Assembly: GCF_013373865.1 (NCBI RefSeq)
Contig: NC_050472.1
Coordinates: 17,143,636-17,207,635, forward strand
Direction of reading: 5' to 3'
Source of the DNA: Monomorium pharaonis
Lineage: Eukaryota > Arthropoda > Insecta > Hymenoptera > Formicidae
Length of the DNA stretch: 64,000 nt
The notes under the pieces were generated by a model that was given only the letters and a program-made list of their open reading frames with translations, was not told the origin of the DNA and searched no databases. Every line of letters starts with the position of its first letter. Position 1 is the stretch's first letter. Position numbers and translations under genes: made by a program. Positions 31,928 through 43,842 of this stretch are shown piece after piece.

Positions 31928-34615
31928 CACCTAACGACCGTCACTTATGGAACAAAGGCCGCACCGTTCTTGGCCGTGCGAACTCTGCTGCAATTAGTAG
32001 AAGATGAAGGATATAGATTTCCACTGGCGGTGCCATCCATCAGTCACGGCAGATATGTCCATGACATCTTTGGTGGTGCAGATACAGTGTAACAATTACG
32101 AGAGGTTGCACAACAACTGAAAGACCTCTGCATGGCGGGCGACTTCCCACTAGCAAAGTGGCACGCAACTCATCCCGATCTAATCAAGACTGTCACTGAC
32201 AACCAAGACCAAGGCTTACCAATCACATTCGACGATTGCGCAACCAAGATACTCGGATTAAAATGGCTCCCTCAAGAGGATGCATTTGCATTTTCAACAA
32301 GGAACTCTTGCGCTAAAGGCGGACTCACAAAACGCCTCATTTTATCTGAAGTGGCTCAGATTTTTGATCCACTTGGCTTTGCATCACCTGTAGTGATCAA
32401 GGCTAAAATTCTCTTGCAGGAGCTTTGGCTGCACAAGCTCCAATGGGATGAACCACTGCCATCCCAGCTCTCAGCCAGGTGGCTCATCATCAGAGAAGAA
32501 CTCACAAGTTTGGCCAAACTCTCAATACCTCGGTGGTTCAATAGATGGAGCGATTCGACGGTGGAACTTTACGGATTCTCTGATGCCTCTCAATTAGCAA
32601 TGGCTGCAGTCATATACATCTCCGTCCGCAACTCAAAAGGCGCCACGATCTCACTTGTGTGCTCCAAAACCAAGGTAGCACCTCTCAAGCGACTCTCAAT
32701 CCCTCGACTTGAACTCACAGCAGCTCTACTGCTTTCTCGACTCATGAAATACGTCAAAGCCACTCTACAAATGGACGTAGCGACCACTCACATGTGGACG
32801 GACTCTCTCGTGACACTCTCGTGGATCAGATCTCATGCATCGCGCTGGAAAGATTTTGTCAGGAATAGAGTAGCACAAATTCAAGAACTCACTCCAGACG
32901 CTCACTGGAGATACATCCCTGGAACATCTAATCCAGCAGATTGCGCTTCACGAGGCCTCACAACTGCTCAACTTCAACATCACTCATTGTGGTGGAATGG
33001 ACCGTCATGGATACTCAAGCCAAACTCGTGGCCGTCACAACCAGCACTCACCGACAAGTTGAGTGCAACTGAAGCTCGTCCAGGTGTCTCCTTATTGGCG
33101 ATTACACCAAAGGCTGACTACCACTGGGATATCATTTACAGGTACTCAAATCTCAATAAATTATTGAGGATCACAGCTCTTTGTTTCAGAATCATCTCGC
33201 GATTGAGAAAAGTCCACGACTCATCGCCTGTCATACACACCTCTCCCGCGGCTGTAGAAAGGGCACGACTCTTCTGGATTAAAGCAACTCAAGCCACGTA
33301 TTTCTCTCACGAACTCAAAATGCTTCAATCTAACTCACCGTTGGCAAAAGCACACGCATTCAATCGATTAACTGCTTACATCGACGCCCAAGGAATCATT
33401 CGCGTCGGCGGACGACTCGCTCACGCGGCGCTCTCATTCGATGTAAAGCATCCTGCAATATTGCCTCGACACTCTTATCTATCATCGTTGATCATAGCTC
33501 ATGCCCATCAACGGACGTTACATGGGGGCACACAGCTCACGCTCTTGTATATCCGACAACAATATTGGATTTTCGGCGGACGGGCTCCTGTCAAGTCACA
33601 CATCCTGCGCTGTGTCAAGTGTGCTCGGCAGAGGGGGATCCGTGCTCATCAGCTGATGGGCCAACTACCTCTTTCTCGAGTTACGCCGGCACGGCCGTTC
33701 ACTCACACAGGGGTGGATTATGCGGGACCACTCACCGTTAAAACTTGGAAGGGAAGAGGTGCCAAAACCAGTAAAAGCTGGATCTGCGTCTTTGTGTGCT
33801 TCTCAACCTCAGCAGTACATCTGGAGACGGTCGGTGATTACTCTTCCGAAGGATTCATTGCCGCCTACCAACGATTCGCATCGAGACGCGGCATTGCTCA
33901 CACCTTGCATTTGGACTGCGGCACCAACTTCATCGGGGCGGATACAGCTCTCAAAAGGCTGTTTATCCAGAGTACTCAGGAACATCAACGAATCTCTCAA
34001 CTGCTCTCCGAAGACCATACCCGGTGGGAATTCAATCCCCCAGCAACACCTCACATGGGTGGAAAATGGGAGGCGGTAGTAAAATCAATCAAATATCATC
34101 TACGACGCACCATTGGAGAAAACGTGCTCACCTTCGAAGAACTCGCTACACTACTTACTCAGATTGAGGCAATTCTCAACTCTCGATCTCTCGAGCCATT
34201 GAGTGACGACCCAGAAGACATATCAGCGCTCACACCAGGTCATTTTCTCATCGGAAGCTCTCTTACCACTCTACCAGAACCTTCGCTCACGGACCTGGCG
34301 ATCTCAAGGCTGTCACGATGGCAACTCATCCAACAAAGAGTACAACAATTTTGGACCCAATGGTTATCTCATTATCTACAACGCCAACAAGCAATCTCAA
34401 AATGGCACCACAGGAACAATGAAGTCAAATTAGGGTCATTGGTACTCATCACCGACGAGCGGCTACCACCATGCAAATGGCCATTAGCCCGGGTAACTAC
34501 CTTACATCCAGGAAAGGATGGACTCGTTCGGGTGGTGACGCTGAAAACTGCCACTACCACTCTAGTTCGGCCAGTGATCAAGCTCGCTGTTCTGCCAGTA
34601 CCATCATCAGAGTAG
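31928..34615 (+). pseudogene. BEL/Pao pol: RT, RNase H and integrase
   Basis: Continues the RT (LTTVTYGTKAAPFLAVRTLL); the YVDD box reads YVHD, a catalytic change, and a TAA follows at 32090-32092 in the same frame. From 32132 an 827-aa frame is intact. RNase H is at about 32560-32960 (YGFSDASQLAMAA, PRLELTAALLLSRL, MWTDSLVTLSWI). The integrase zinc finger is near 33520-33620 (HQRTLHGGTQ and CVKCARQRG), and the catalytic core at about 33690-34090 has TGVDYAGPL, LDCGTNFIGAD and GGKWEAVVK, giving the D,D,E triad. A C-terminal tail (GSLVLITDERLPPCKWPLAR) is typical of Pao integrases. RT changes suggest that it is dead. Confidence 0.9.
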
Positions 34616-34649
34616 GAATCATCAACAAGGTTGCTGATGGCGGGCGGAA

Positions 34650-35121
34650 TGTTCAAGAATTATTGAATGTATTAATTTCGCGATCGGCTAGATGGCAGCA
34701 TCCGCCGGGCGCCACGAACAAAGATTAACTAGGATCGGCGCATCGCGCACGCGTAGGCCGGCTCGGGAAGACGGGCTGTTATCGGCAGTGTGTGCTATGG
34801 CTACCGTGTGTACATACGAGTGATCGTACATGCAGGCAGTTTTTAGTGTGTTTCTCATTCCGTGGATATTCTCATTCTACGCTCTCAGGAATAATCAGTC
34901 AGCTCATTAGCAGTCACATCAGGGAACTCAAGTGCATCACCAACGTCTGCTCAGACTCACCACGTGTAGCGCAGGCCGGCGCCACGTGGGTCACACGGCT
35001 CAGGAGCATCACCTTCACCAGGCCGGTGCTCGATTAGTATAATCAACCCGAGCGAGTGAAAAGACAGCGTATCTCACAGTGAACATTGTAAGCTCAATGT
35101 AATTAAGTGCATGTAGACTCT
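34650..35121 (+). repeat. BEL/Pao 3-prime LTR
   Basis: Begins TGTTCAAGAATTATTGAATG after a purine-rich tract and matches the 5-prime LTR closely. After GTAGACTCT the sequence differs from that following the 5-prime LTR, which sets the outer end. Confidence 0.85.
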
Positions 35122-35260
35122 AGGTAATGATTGGATAACAATAATTGTAACAGGAGATTAACAATTATGTAACCCTAGTACGATCAGATTATAAATTAAT
35201 AATATGACCTTTAATATAATAGCGGTACTAGGAGTTGCAAACGAAGATGACGAATAATGA
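35122..35260. other. Right part of TAA-rich minisatellite
   Basis: The sequence resembles the array left of the BEL element (AATGATTGGATAACAATAAT and similar words), consistent with one array split by the insertion. Confidence 0.4.
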
Positions 35261-35761
35261 CTATCTGAACATGAATTTTTCTGGAGGCGCGTTCTTCAAT
35301 ATGTCCTCCACTTCTTCGTCGAGCAGTTGTTCCTCGATGTACTCATCTATTTCCTCCAAGGTAAAAATTTGAGGATTGAAGGGATATGTTAATGTTCGGG
35401 GTTTGGTAGCTGGGAGTGGATCGTCTAAGGGTCGGGGATGGTTGTCTGTAGAGGATATCAAAAAGTTTATAGGGACGGTCGGATCTTCTATGTCAGGGAT
35501 TTCATCTAAATTTGGGAAAAAACTGTCTTCAAAACTGTAAATATCCGTAGGTATGAATTCGGGCGTATTAGTGAGTTTCAATCGTTTAGTGGGAAGGAGC
35601 GGGGTGTGAGATTCTTCAACCTCTTCATTTGGCGGAGGAAGCAATTCCAAATTGAGGAACTCTTGGATTTCTCGGTCGAAATCTTTAAGCTCTTCCTCTG
35701 TTAAGGACCTTGATGATACGCGGTTTGCTGCGCGCCTACTGAGGAGAATGAATTTCATCAA
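35261..35761 (-). CDS. Acidic hypothetical ORF, 166 aa
   Basis: An intact minus-strand frame with a basic N-terminus (MMKFILLSRRAANRVSSR), a Pro-rich middle and an acidic C-terminus (EEIDEYIEEQLLDEEVEDIL). Codon use looks coding-like rather than repetitive. No family is recognised. It lies inside a region of retroelement debris and may be an accessory or gag-like ORF of an unidentified element. Confidence 0.4.
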   Translation of the reverse strand: MMKFILLSRRAANRVSSRSLTEEELKDFDREIQEFLNLELLPPPNEEVEESHTPLLPTKRLKLTNTPEFIPTDIYSFEDSFFPNLDEIPDIEDPTVPINFLISSTDNHPRPLDDPLPATKPRTLTYPFNPQIFTLEEIDEYIEEQLLDEEVEDILKNAPPEKFMFR

Positions 35762-36112
35762 CCCTTTATGTTGAGGGAAGAAAAAAAATATTTTGATATT
35801 CTCGGAACTTAATAGTTAAGTCCTTACTTGGCAACGCTTCGCGTCAATGGCCTAGACGAATTAAAAGATGTTGTAGCCATTCGATCTACATTGATGAGGA
35901 AAAAAGGGAAACAATTATGAGTATCGGCTCGAAAATTAAATCTGGGGGAAACGATGTTTGCAACTATCTTGTTTCATTTTACTTTTATTTATTTGGGCAA
36001 AGGGGAGATAAAGACAGAAGGAAGTGGAGAAAGAAAGTTATGGCCTTAAGATCAATATTGAGCGCCTTGACTAGTAATTTCTTAAATGTAGAACAACGAC
36101 ATTCGTGCTTGG
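35762..36112. other. Unassigned spacer
   Basis: A 72-codon plus-strand ORF at 35917-36135 runs into the tandem repeat and has no recognised motif. I see nothing else here. Confidence 0.35.
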
Positions 36113-36672
36113 TAGACCTCGCAGTTGGTAAATGAACGCTTGCTTATTTACTATCGCACCAAAGATATATTATGAAATCGTAAAATAATTCTTAAAACGA
36201 GAAAGGAAGCGGCGATATTTGGGCGTGGCTGAGCCTCGCCGTCGGCAGATGAGCGCTTGCTCACCCACTATCGCACCAGAGATAGAATATGAAATCTTAA
36301 AGATAATTCATAAAATTAGAAAGGAAGCGGTGATATACATGCGTGGCAAAGCCTCGCAATTGGCAGATGAACGCTTGCTCACCTACACTATCGCACCAGA
36401 GATAGAATATGAAATCTTAAAGTAATTCATAAAATTAGAAAGGAAGCGGCGATATACATACGTGGCAGAGCCTCGCAATTGGCAGATGAACGCTTGCTCA
36501 CCTACACTATCGCACCAGAGGTAGAATATGAAACCTTAAAATAATTCTTAAAACGAGAAAGGAAGCGGCGATATTCGGGCGTGGCGGAGCCTCGTCGTCG
36601 GCAGATGAGCGCTTGCTCACCCACTATCGCACCAGAGATAGAATATGAAATCTTAAAGATAATTCTTAAAAT
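36113..36672. repeat. Tandem repeat, 118-119-bp unit, about 4.5 copies
   Basis: GAAAGGAAGCGG begins successive units at 36201, 36319, 36438 and 36557, giving periods of 118, 119 and 119 bp. Each unit also holds GCCTCGC, GAACGCTTGCTCACC and ACTATCGCACCAGAGATAGA. A diverged partial unit precedes 36201. Confidence 0.88.
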
Positions 36673-38427
36673 TAAGGATTTAAATGCAAGAATGTCGATA
36701 GTGAGCTTTAGGAAAAGGTAGAGGGAAAGAGAGACAGAGAGAGGGAGAGATCTATTGGCCTAATGAAAGAGGGTTCGATAGAAAACCCTGGCTGAGTTGC
36801 AAACACGCAGAATTATGATGGTAACTCAAAAGGACTACTTTATAGTTTGCTTTGACTCTGCGCGTCGCTTAGTATACAGTTTAAGGATATTATGTAGGCT
36901 TCTCAGAACGATAAATAATTATCATTAATTATAGTCTCAAGATTTATTTATTGTATTAATAATTATACTCTTATATGTATAAAATAGGTTTACAGGGTAT
37001 TATAATAAGGCTACATGAACAAAAGCAGAAGAGAGGTGTAGTACAATAATTCGGTGTTAACGGACTTACCAAGATAGCAGTGAGGAACAGGGGTGGTTCA
37101 AGATCGAAGTTATTCTTTCAGGTTCGCTCTAAGACTCTGTTCTGCAGGACGACTATGCACACGAAGTACACGCACGAATCAAAACGGCACAAAAGCGTGT
37201 CGGTCTTAATTGCAGGGTTTATATACCCTTAGATGCACATAGATCGAGCCTCCCTTACCCCTCCATGACTATCTTAGCTAGTCGGATGCATAATGCGGCT
37301 TTTCTTTGAAGTGTACGTGACAACTGACCTCGTCGCATGGTGTAAAAATAGATCGTCCCTGATTCAACAGGATTCGCGATCTAAGTCGATCGAAAATTTA
37401 CATGGTGTAATTTAAACGGTAAAAATCTTAATTTTATGGTTGCATAATCTAAATTTATAATTAAATTTGGTTATTAATCTATCGATTAATTTTCGGTTAT
37501 ATAATTTATGTGAATTACATTTTAGATTTTGTATAGGGGTGGTTCCAATTCGGTTAACAATTGGCGCCCAAGATGCTCGGGTAGCTTCAACGAGTTATCG
37601 CCTTACGCGCCGCAAGAATACATCAGTGAGCGTGATTATCGGTGTGAACGAACATACATGTGGTAGATACGCTACTCACGGTGTAGGTCGGCCGCAAGTT
37701 AATCAATCGAGTTAATCAATTTCGATTATTCCGTTTTCTTGAATGAATCATAGTTATTGGTGGAATGGCGTAATGGCATAGAATTATTTAAGAATTTTAA
37801 AATAATTATTGTTTACTAGTTATCGATAAGGATAAAATAAAAATAATAATAAAGTGAAACAAAACGATCGATCGTATTAGAGCATGGGCGAATATGTGCA
37901 ATGGTCGATTGATTAACTTGTTTACAAAATTGATTTTAAATTATTGTTTGTCGATTAGTTTAATTTGTCGTAAATATTCACTGTTTATAAGTCTATGTAT
38001 AAGTGATTCTTATTTGTTTATCCGCAATTCTAAATCTTACTACAAGATTTGCGCTTACATATTCTTAATCTACTCGAAATGATAGAGATATTTCAAACAA
38101 GAATATTTACTTCACCTGATATTTGGTTTGCTTATTATCTGGGGTCGGTTTTTCCCCAACAAGGTTTCATAATAATTCTGAAATAATATATTTGGTTTTA
38201 TAAAGCCCAAATTTCTAATGTTTGTCCAAATATATGTTAAATTATTACAAATAAAAGGAGTAGTAAAAAGAAAAAGAAAAAAAATATATATATTCTTGTT
38301 TGAAGGAAGTTATTAAACAAAATATGTAAATATTTTCTTAATTATAGAACAATATTCTTTTGCGTGAAGCAAAAGTCTTAAATTTAATTTTCAGGTGATT
38401 GGAGATTGGAATGTGTACATATATATA
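36673..38427. other. Retroelement-like non-coding DNA, possible LTR and primer site
   Basis: Near 37532-37566 the plus strand reads GGTTAACA followed by ATTGGCGCCCAAGATGC, which resembles an LTR end followed by a TGGCGCCC-type primer-binding site. A TATATA box lies in GGTTTATATACCC near 37217. No ORF with a recognised domain follows. The rest is AT-rich with nothing I can name. Confidence 0.35.
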
Positions 38428-38727
38428 CAGGGTGATTCCAAATAACTATATGTCCTTGCATACACATATTCTTAGTAATATTCTGAGTCAACTTTTTCTT
38501 TCGCAAAAAATTATCCAGAGCTTAGATTTCTAGATATAATAAGAAATAGTTTACGTATCCTGAATCAGATACAAGAGGTAAGCAGGGGTGGCACAACTCA
38601 CCGCTGCTCGCGGGCACCACGAGGCGTCTGCTGCGCTCAATAATCGATAATCATCTCAATTATCTTTAACGATGGTATTTAGTATTTTGAATCATCCGAA
38701 TATTATGTAATAAAGAAATGAATAGGT

Positions 38728-38778
<51 letters not shown>

Positions 38779-39529
38779 AGAGGAGAAAGAGGGGAGAAAG
38801 AACCTGTTCGAACCTGTTTACGCACGTACCATTCCGCAATCAATTGATTGTTCTCACGATCCATCCTTCAGTTTATCGGATTAAATCTTTCTTCTTTCTT
38901 CTTACATTTTATCACTTCACTCGTTTACACAGCCATACACACGCGCACACACACACACACACACTCTGTTCACTCACTTGATCGAATTTATTTACACATC
39001 AAAAAAATAGTACGAAACATTTAACTATTAAACATTACTAATCACTCGGCACGTCAAAATTACTCGAAGAAAGAAACACGTATTTACTTGACGAACACAC
39101 AACACGTGTTTACTAGTTACTCGATGTCAGCTGACATCGAGCTCAGCTAAGCAAGCAAACAACTGACTTTATTGGTTATTGTGTGGTAACACTGTCGAAT
39201 ATGTGTCTGGGAACGCGGCAACTTAAAAATAAAAATATTGATTAATATTTGATTTACTATTATAATTTGTTGAAGAATATTGTTGCGAACGTGAGCTTCG
39301 CGAGCGTGAGCTTTGCGCGCATTGTGAGCGCAAGCTTTACGCGGAAAAATCAATATATCGATTGCTTCAGTCAGCTGAGTCTATCGGCCCCGGCGTTGCT
39401 TAGTTATGTATAAACAAATGGTTTTGTTGAGAACTTCCTGAGACGTCAACTCGTGCGGACGTGCTCGGAATAGTTGTAATCGTGTTCGCAGCTTTTAATA
39501 AAGTTTTCCTTTTTAAGTTCTCCTCTCAG

Positions 39530-39615
<86 letters not shown>

Positions 39616-39915
39616 ACCTATTCATTTCTTTATTACATAATATTCGGATGATTCAAAATACTAAATACCATCGTTAAAGATAATTGAGATGATTATCGAT
39701 TATTGAGCGCAGCAGACGCCTCGTGGTGCCCGCGAGCAGCGGTGAGTTGTGCCATCCCTGCTTACCTCTTGTATCTGATTCAGGATACGTAAACTATTTC
39801 TTATTATATCTAGAAATCTAAGCTCTGGATAATTTTTTGCGAAAGAAAAAGTTGACTCAGAATATTACTAAGAATATGTGTATGCAAGGACATATAGTTA
39901 TTTGGAATCACCCTG
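38428..39915. mobile_element. Tc1/mariner-type element with about 300-bp terminal inverted repeats
   Basis: The left end is TA|CAGGGTGATTCCAAATAAC and the right end GTTATTTGGAATCACCCTG|TA. The arms (38428 to about 38735 and about 39612 to 39915) are near-identical inverted copies, with differences such as GGGGTGG against GGGATGG. They run into (GA)n on the left (38731-38770) and (CT)n on the right (39528-39611), which are also complementary. The TA duplication and CAGGG end fit Tc1/mariner. The 760-bp centre has no transposase; a TGTTGCGAACG start near 39281 and an AATAAA near 39499 hint at a nested LTR. Confidence 0.8.
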
Positions 39916-40892
39916 TATATAAGACAATTATGTGTAGGGTGATAAAGCAAACGTATGTGTTTCACTATAAACAGAGTGGAGATTTCTTTTATTCACTATT
40001 TAACAATGTTAATTTAAACTTAATTACAGTATTTCTAGTCTTACCTATAAACAGAGAAACGACAATTAGAGTTCCCTATTATCACCTCTCTGCTTATACC
40101 GCGAATCTTGCTTCTTATGTCTGTTTCAATCAAAAATTCTTTTCCTTTCTTATTGTGTTTTACACACGTGTTCTCCTCTCCGGGAAAGTCCCTCTCTCTT
40201 CTCTCCTCGTTACTCTATCTGCCGGCGATTGGCATAAAAGGCGCGTGGTAGCATGAGCGCGGTATATTTGAACTGAAGAAAGTATACTTTCTTTACATAT
40301 ATATATGTGTCAGCATAAATCATATGTCGCATCTTCCGAGACTCTCGGCAAGGCCTTCACAACATCGTCTTCTAATGCTACGATTCTACTTGCAGTCAAA
40401 GTTATTAATTTATCGAGATATTACGTTATAATTTCTGGCGATTTCCTATTTGTTTATAAATCATTTTTGGGGAATTAAAATTTTCAGATGGTCTATTTAA
40501 TAATTCGTTAATTTTCAGTATGCTGATACGCATATATTTATATGTACACATTCATATGCAAGCGCGACTGAGTTTTATTCCTTCCTTATCAGTTATAAGG
40601 TAGCTTTCTAGAGTACGTGTTACATATTACATTGGGCATGCATATTATAAGCGAGTTGATAAGAATAATATAAAACGACATAGTATATCATCGATACTGT
40701 ATAACAATCGGTAATATATAAAAATTGACAATATATAAGAATTGATAATATGATAAGTCATATAGTGTTCATAAAAATCGGTAATGTATTGATAATAGGA
40801 ATGATAATATAAGGTTATAATAATGATTAACAATAGTATTATTTAATATTTGTTAGTAATGATTAGTAGTGCTATTCCTTAACAGTACACAA
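39916..40892. other. AT-rich spacer
   Basis: Several short ORFs are AT-driven. The last 250 bp are rich in ATAAT and GATAATA words. No gene is seen. Confidence 0.4.
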
Positions 40893-42547
40893 TGTGACGT
40901 GGCGCATTCGGGCGCACGTCACAAGGGCATAGGACCGACCGAGAGGGTTGGTCGGGGGCGACTCCTCGCCGAGCCGAGGGGGATGCGGCTGTTATTCTAT
41001 TTTATTTTTATTTTTGTTTAGCTTCCGCGATACCGTTTTTCCGATTGTAGTGACAATCTTTTAAAGTAAAGGCGCCGAGTGAGGGCTCATCGGAAGAGTG
41101 TGTCAGGGGCGACGGAGGAGCAGCCGTCGCGGGAATTGCTGGGGACACTCGACAGTGGTAGGAGCGCCCCTCAAGGAGTTTCCCCGCCGCGCCGTGCATC
41201 GGGCCCCGCCGAGCGTTTCCGTCCCTGAGTTAAGGACTGACCGCGCCGAAGGACAGCGCGGAGACACGACGGCTCCTAGCAAGGATCACGCTGTGGGCAC
41301 GCGCCACCGGGCTGCGGACCGGAAGAGCGGCCACCGCCATACAAACCGCCAGCCACCACGATCGGATTGGTCGCGGCCTGGCCAGCCGGACCTACCGAAA
41401 CGGCGGAAAAAGGGAGCACACTGATAGAGCACGTGTTCATCACGGGCCTGTCGAGGGACGAGGCAGCGCGGCGCTGGATCGAGGATCACGCGGGAGCACG
41501 TGGATCCAGCGATTGCGAATCGAAGAGCGTCCGCGCATGCGCGACGGCTCGAGCCGGCCGGCGCGGGACAGGGGCTCCTCACTGTTCGGTTGACGGCGAG
41601 ATAAGTGTGTCACAGGACGAGCCCTTGCGATTGCTTTCGACGGACAAGGACCAGGAGATTGTTGTAAGGCCATCACTCGGCAGCCACGCGGAACTTTCGT
41701 AAGATTCGGTAAGGCGACTTTCGTGCGGGACCGGATAAGGGATACCGTTTGTCGTGTTACCGGTGATCCCGAATCCGATACCGTTTTGCTGTTGCCTATG
41801 TATTAGTGTGAAGGACTCGAAGTACGCAGTAGAGTCTCGTGGCCGCACGGAAGATCGGACCGACCGGCCCGAATATTTAGTCGTTAAGTAAGTCCCTCTC
41901 GGACAAAGCCGACACCGACAGTCCTCGCGTAATTAATCGTTGCATTCTGTAATACCGCGAATACCGATTTAGACTGTATTGTAATTATTGTGATTGACGA
42001 GCGGAGAGCCCCGACGGCCTCCCGCCTCGTAGAGAAAGAATTAAGTTTCCGCATTCTCTTAGTGCCGACTTCCGGCTCCCGTCGTAACCACATCTGTGAG
42101 TTTACAAAATTTTAACAAGTGGAGTAAGATCCACGATTGTCGTCAACACAGCATTTCTTTACCTTTTACGAAATATATTTTAAAATTGCTATTTAATTAA
42201 CAATTGAGTATCGATTCTTTGCTACGACCTGCCTCGATCCGAGCTCTCCATACCCCTCGATTAATAAAGAACCACGCCCCTCTACCACTTCGAGAAAAGA
42301 GCCACCGGCATTAGTGACGCTTCCTATCCAGCTACCGAATTATAGTTAATTGTTGTGCGGCGCGGAAATCCGCGCCTGGCGCCCAGAAAATTAGAGCATT
42401 TTCGGAGTTACCGTTCAAGCAGGCTACCGTTTTCGGACGTTACCGATCTCGCGAGGAAGCGTTACCCGCGAACTATTAGACAAACTATTGCTGTTAATTG
42501 GGCGTAGCTCCTCGGACCTGGCGGTTCCCGACAAAAGTTACGTCGCA
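40893..42547. mobile_element. Solo LTR (copy 1), 1,655 bp, 4-bp target duplication
   Basis: Starts TGTGACGTGGCGC and ends ACGTCGCA, flanked by ACAA on both sides (40889-40892 and 42548-42551). It matches 57466-59338 over most of its length, including the shared CTTCGTAAGATTCGG-type and GACCTGCCTCGATCCGA segments and a TGGCGCCCA motif about 170 bp from the end. TG..CA ends with a 4-bp duplication are typical of Gypsy LTRs. ORFs within are GC-driven on both strands. Confidence 0.8.
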
Positions 42548-42551
42548 ACAA

Positions 42552-43831
42552 AAAGGTGAATGTAGATCAATTCTCATAATCACATTATTTGCATATGCAA
42601 CGATGCTTAATTTCCTTGGAAATCTTGAATTTTGCGGATGATTATAGTTTTATTATTGCAGTAGTCTCGAAATATGATTTTAGTAATTTTATTATAAGAG
42701 TTATGATCTTTAATTTTTGAATATTCTTATTTCAAGATTCTTTTCGAGGACAATGTTCCCCTTTTGTGTAATTAATAATAGTATGTTAATAACCATGGAT
42801 TAATCTGGAATGACCCTTTATATTTCATTAGGCCTATTCATTATCAAAATCATATTGATAATTATGCTAATATAATAATCAATGTTCGTAACAAAATTAC
42901 AATGATATCTATAATCTATGAATTTGTATTTGCAATTTATTGTCCTCATTAACGAGACGTTTTAAGGAATAGGAATTGGTGGGGGTATCGTCAAGGGTAG
43001 GGTATGGTATGAATGGAGAATGTATTGTCTCGAGAATTTCGAGATATCGCGGTCTTGAATTTGGGCTGCAATCTACTCTTCTGAGCGCTTTCTTCCCAGA
43101 AGGATTTTTGAGCTTCCGAATTCGTATTTTTAAGTTCGGGGTCGTATAATATCTACATAACGACGTATGCAGTTCCTTACAACAGACCCTCAGCGTGCTA
43201 GCGACTTTGTATATTTTCAGGTCATTTTATAATGACTTTAGCGTATTTCAAAGTCATTCAAGATTACCATGAGTGCTTGGGTCTCGATATGTCGAAAGTA
43301 TAACTATTATACTTTTCGTCATATTGGAATATCGTCTTAGATTGCAGATTTATTATTGGGTCATAAGGATTTGGAAAAGTAATGGAGAAGGAGGAATAAT
43401 CGTCTGTCAGGAGGTTTAGGATGAGTCATCGGGAGAGTGGTTCTTGTGAGAATCTGTTAGATTCAAGGTTCCGAAATAATAAGTTCCAATGGATTCTCTT
43501 TGATGGAGGAGTCCCTCCTTTTGTTATTATAAGAGCGAGATCCAATAATATTTGATAGTCTGAATTAGGTCCAAAATTATAGTATCTAGGGATTTATTAT
43601 TTTGGCCTTCTGAACGTGGTCATCCGAGTTTGATCGTATTTCTTAGGTTTGTTCTTTTATAGATAGAAGACATTAACGTGCGTTACTTATAAGGAAGGTT
43701 AGTACTGTTAGTAAAATAGTTTATATAGAGGAGAAGTGACGTTCTTGTGAGAATCTGACTCCTTTAGTCCTGAAACAGAGGAACATAGCTGAGATTTTAA
43801 AGAAAAAGGAAAAAGAAAAAAAAATTTTAAG
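42552..43831. other. AT-rich DNA, possible LTR upstream region
   Basis: No ORF of note. On the minus strand a TATATAAACT box lies near 43716, and TGTGATGTCGTC near 43841 could be an LTR start following a G-rich tract. If so this would be the 3-prime LTR of the Gypsy element, but no matching second copy was found. Confidence 0.3.
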
Positions 43832-43842
43832 ACGACATCACA

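Larger units (their letters stand above)
27600..35121 (+). mobile_element. BEL/Pao LTR retrotransposon, 7.5 kb, interrupted by foldback 2
   Basis: Two direct LTRs (27600-28076 and 34650-35121) flank gag and pol of BEL/Pao type. The LTRs are nearly identical apart from small changes, including a 5-bp gap near 27706, which suggests recent insertion. A purine-rich tract (TGATGGCGGGCGGAA) precedes the 3-prime LTR. Pol is broken by stops and by the foldback at 30984-31918. No matching target duplication was found at the outer ends. Confidence 0.9.

Noticed and set aside
41008..41848. ORFs inside solo LTR copy 1, and equivalents at 57605-58412
   Set aside because: They occur on both strands without conserved reading frame between the two copies.
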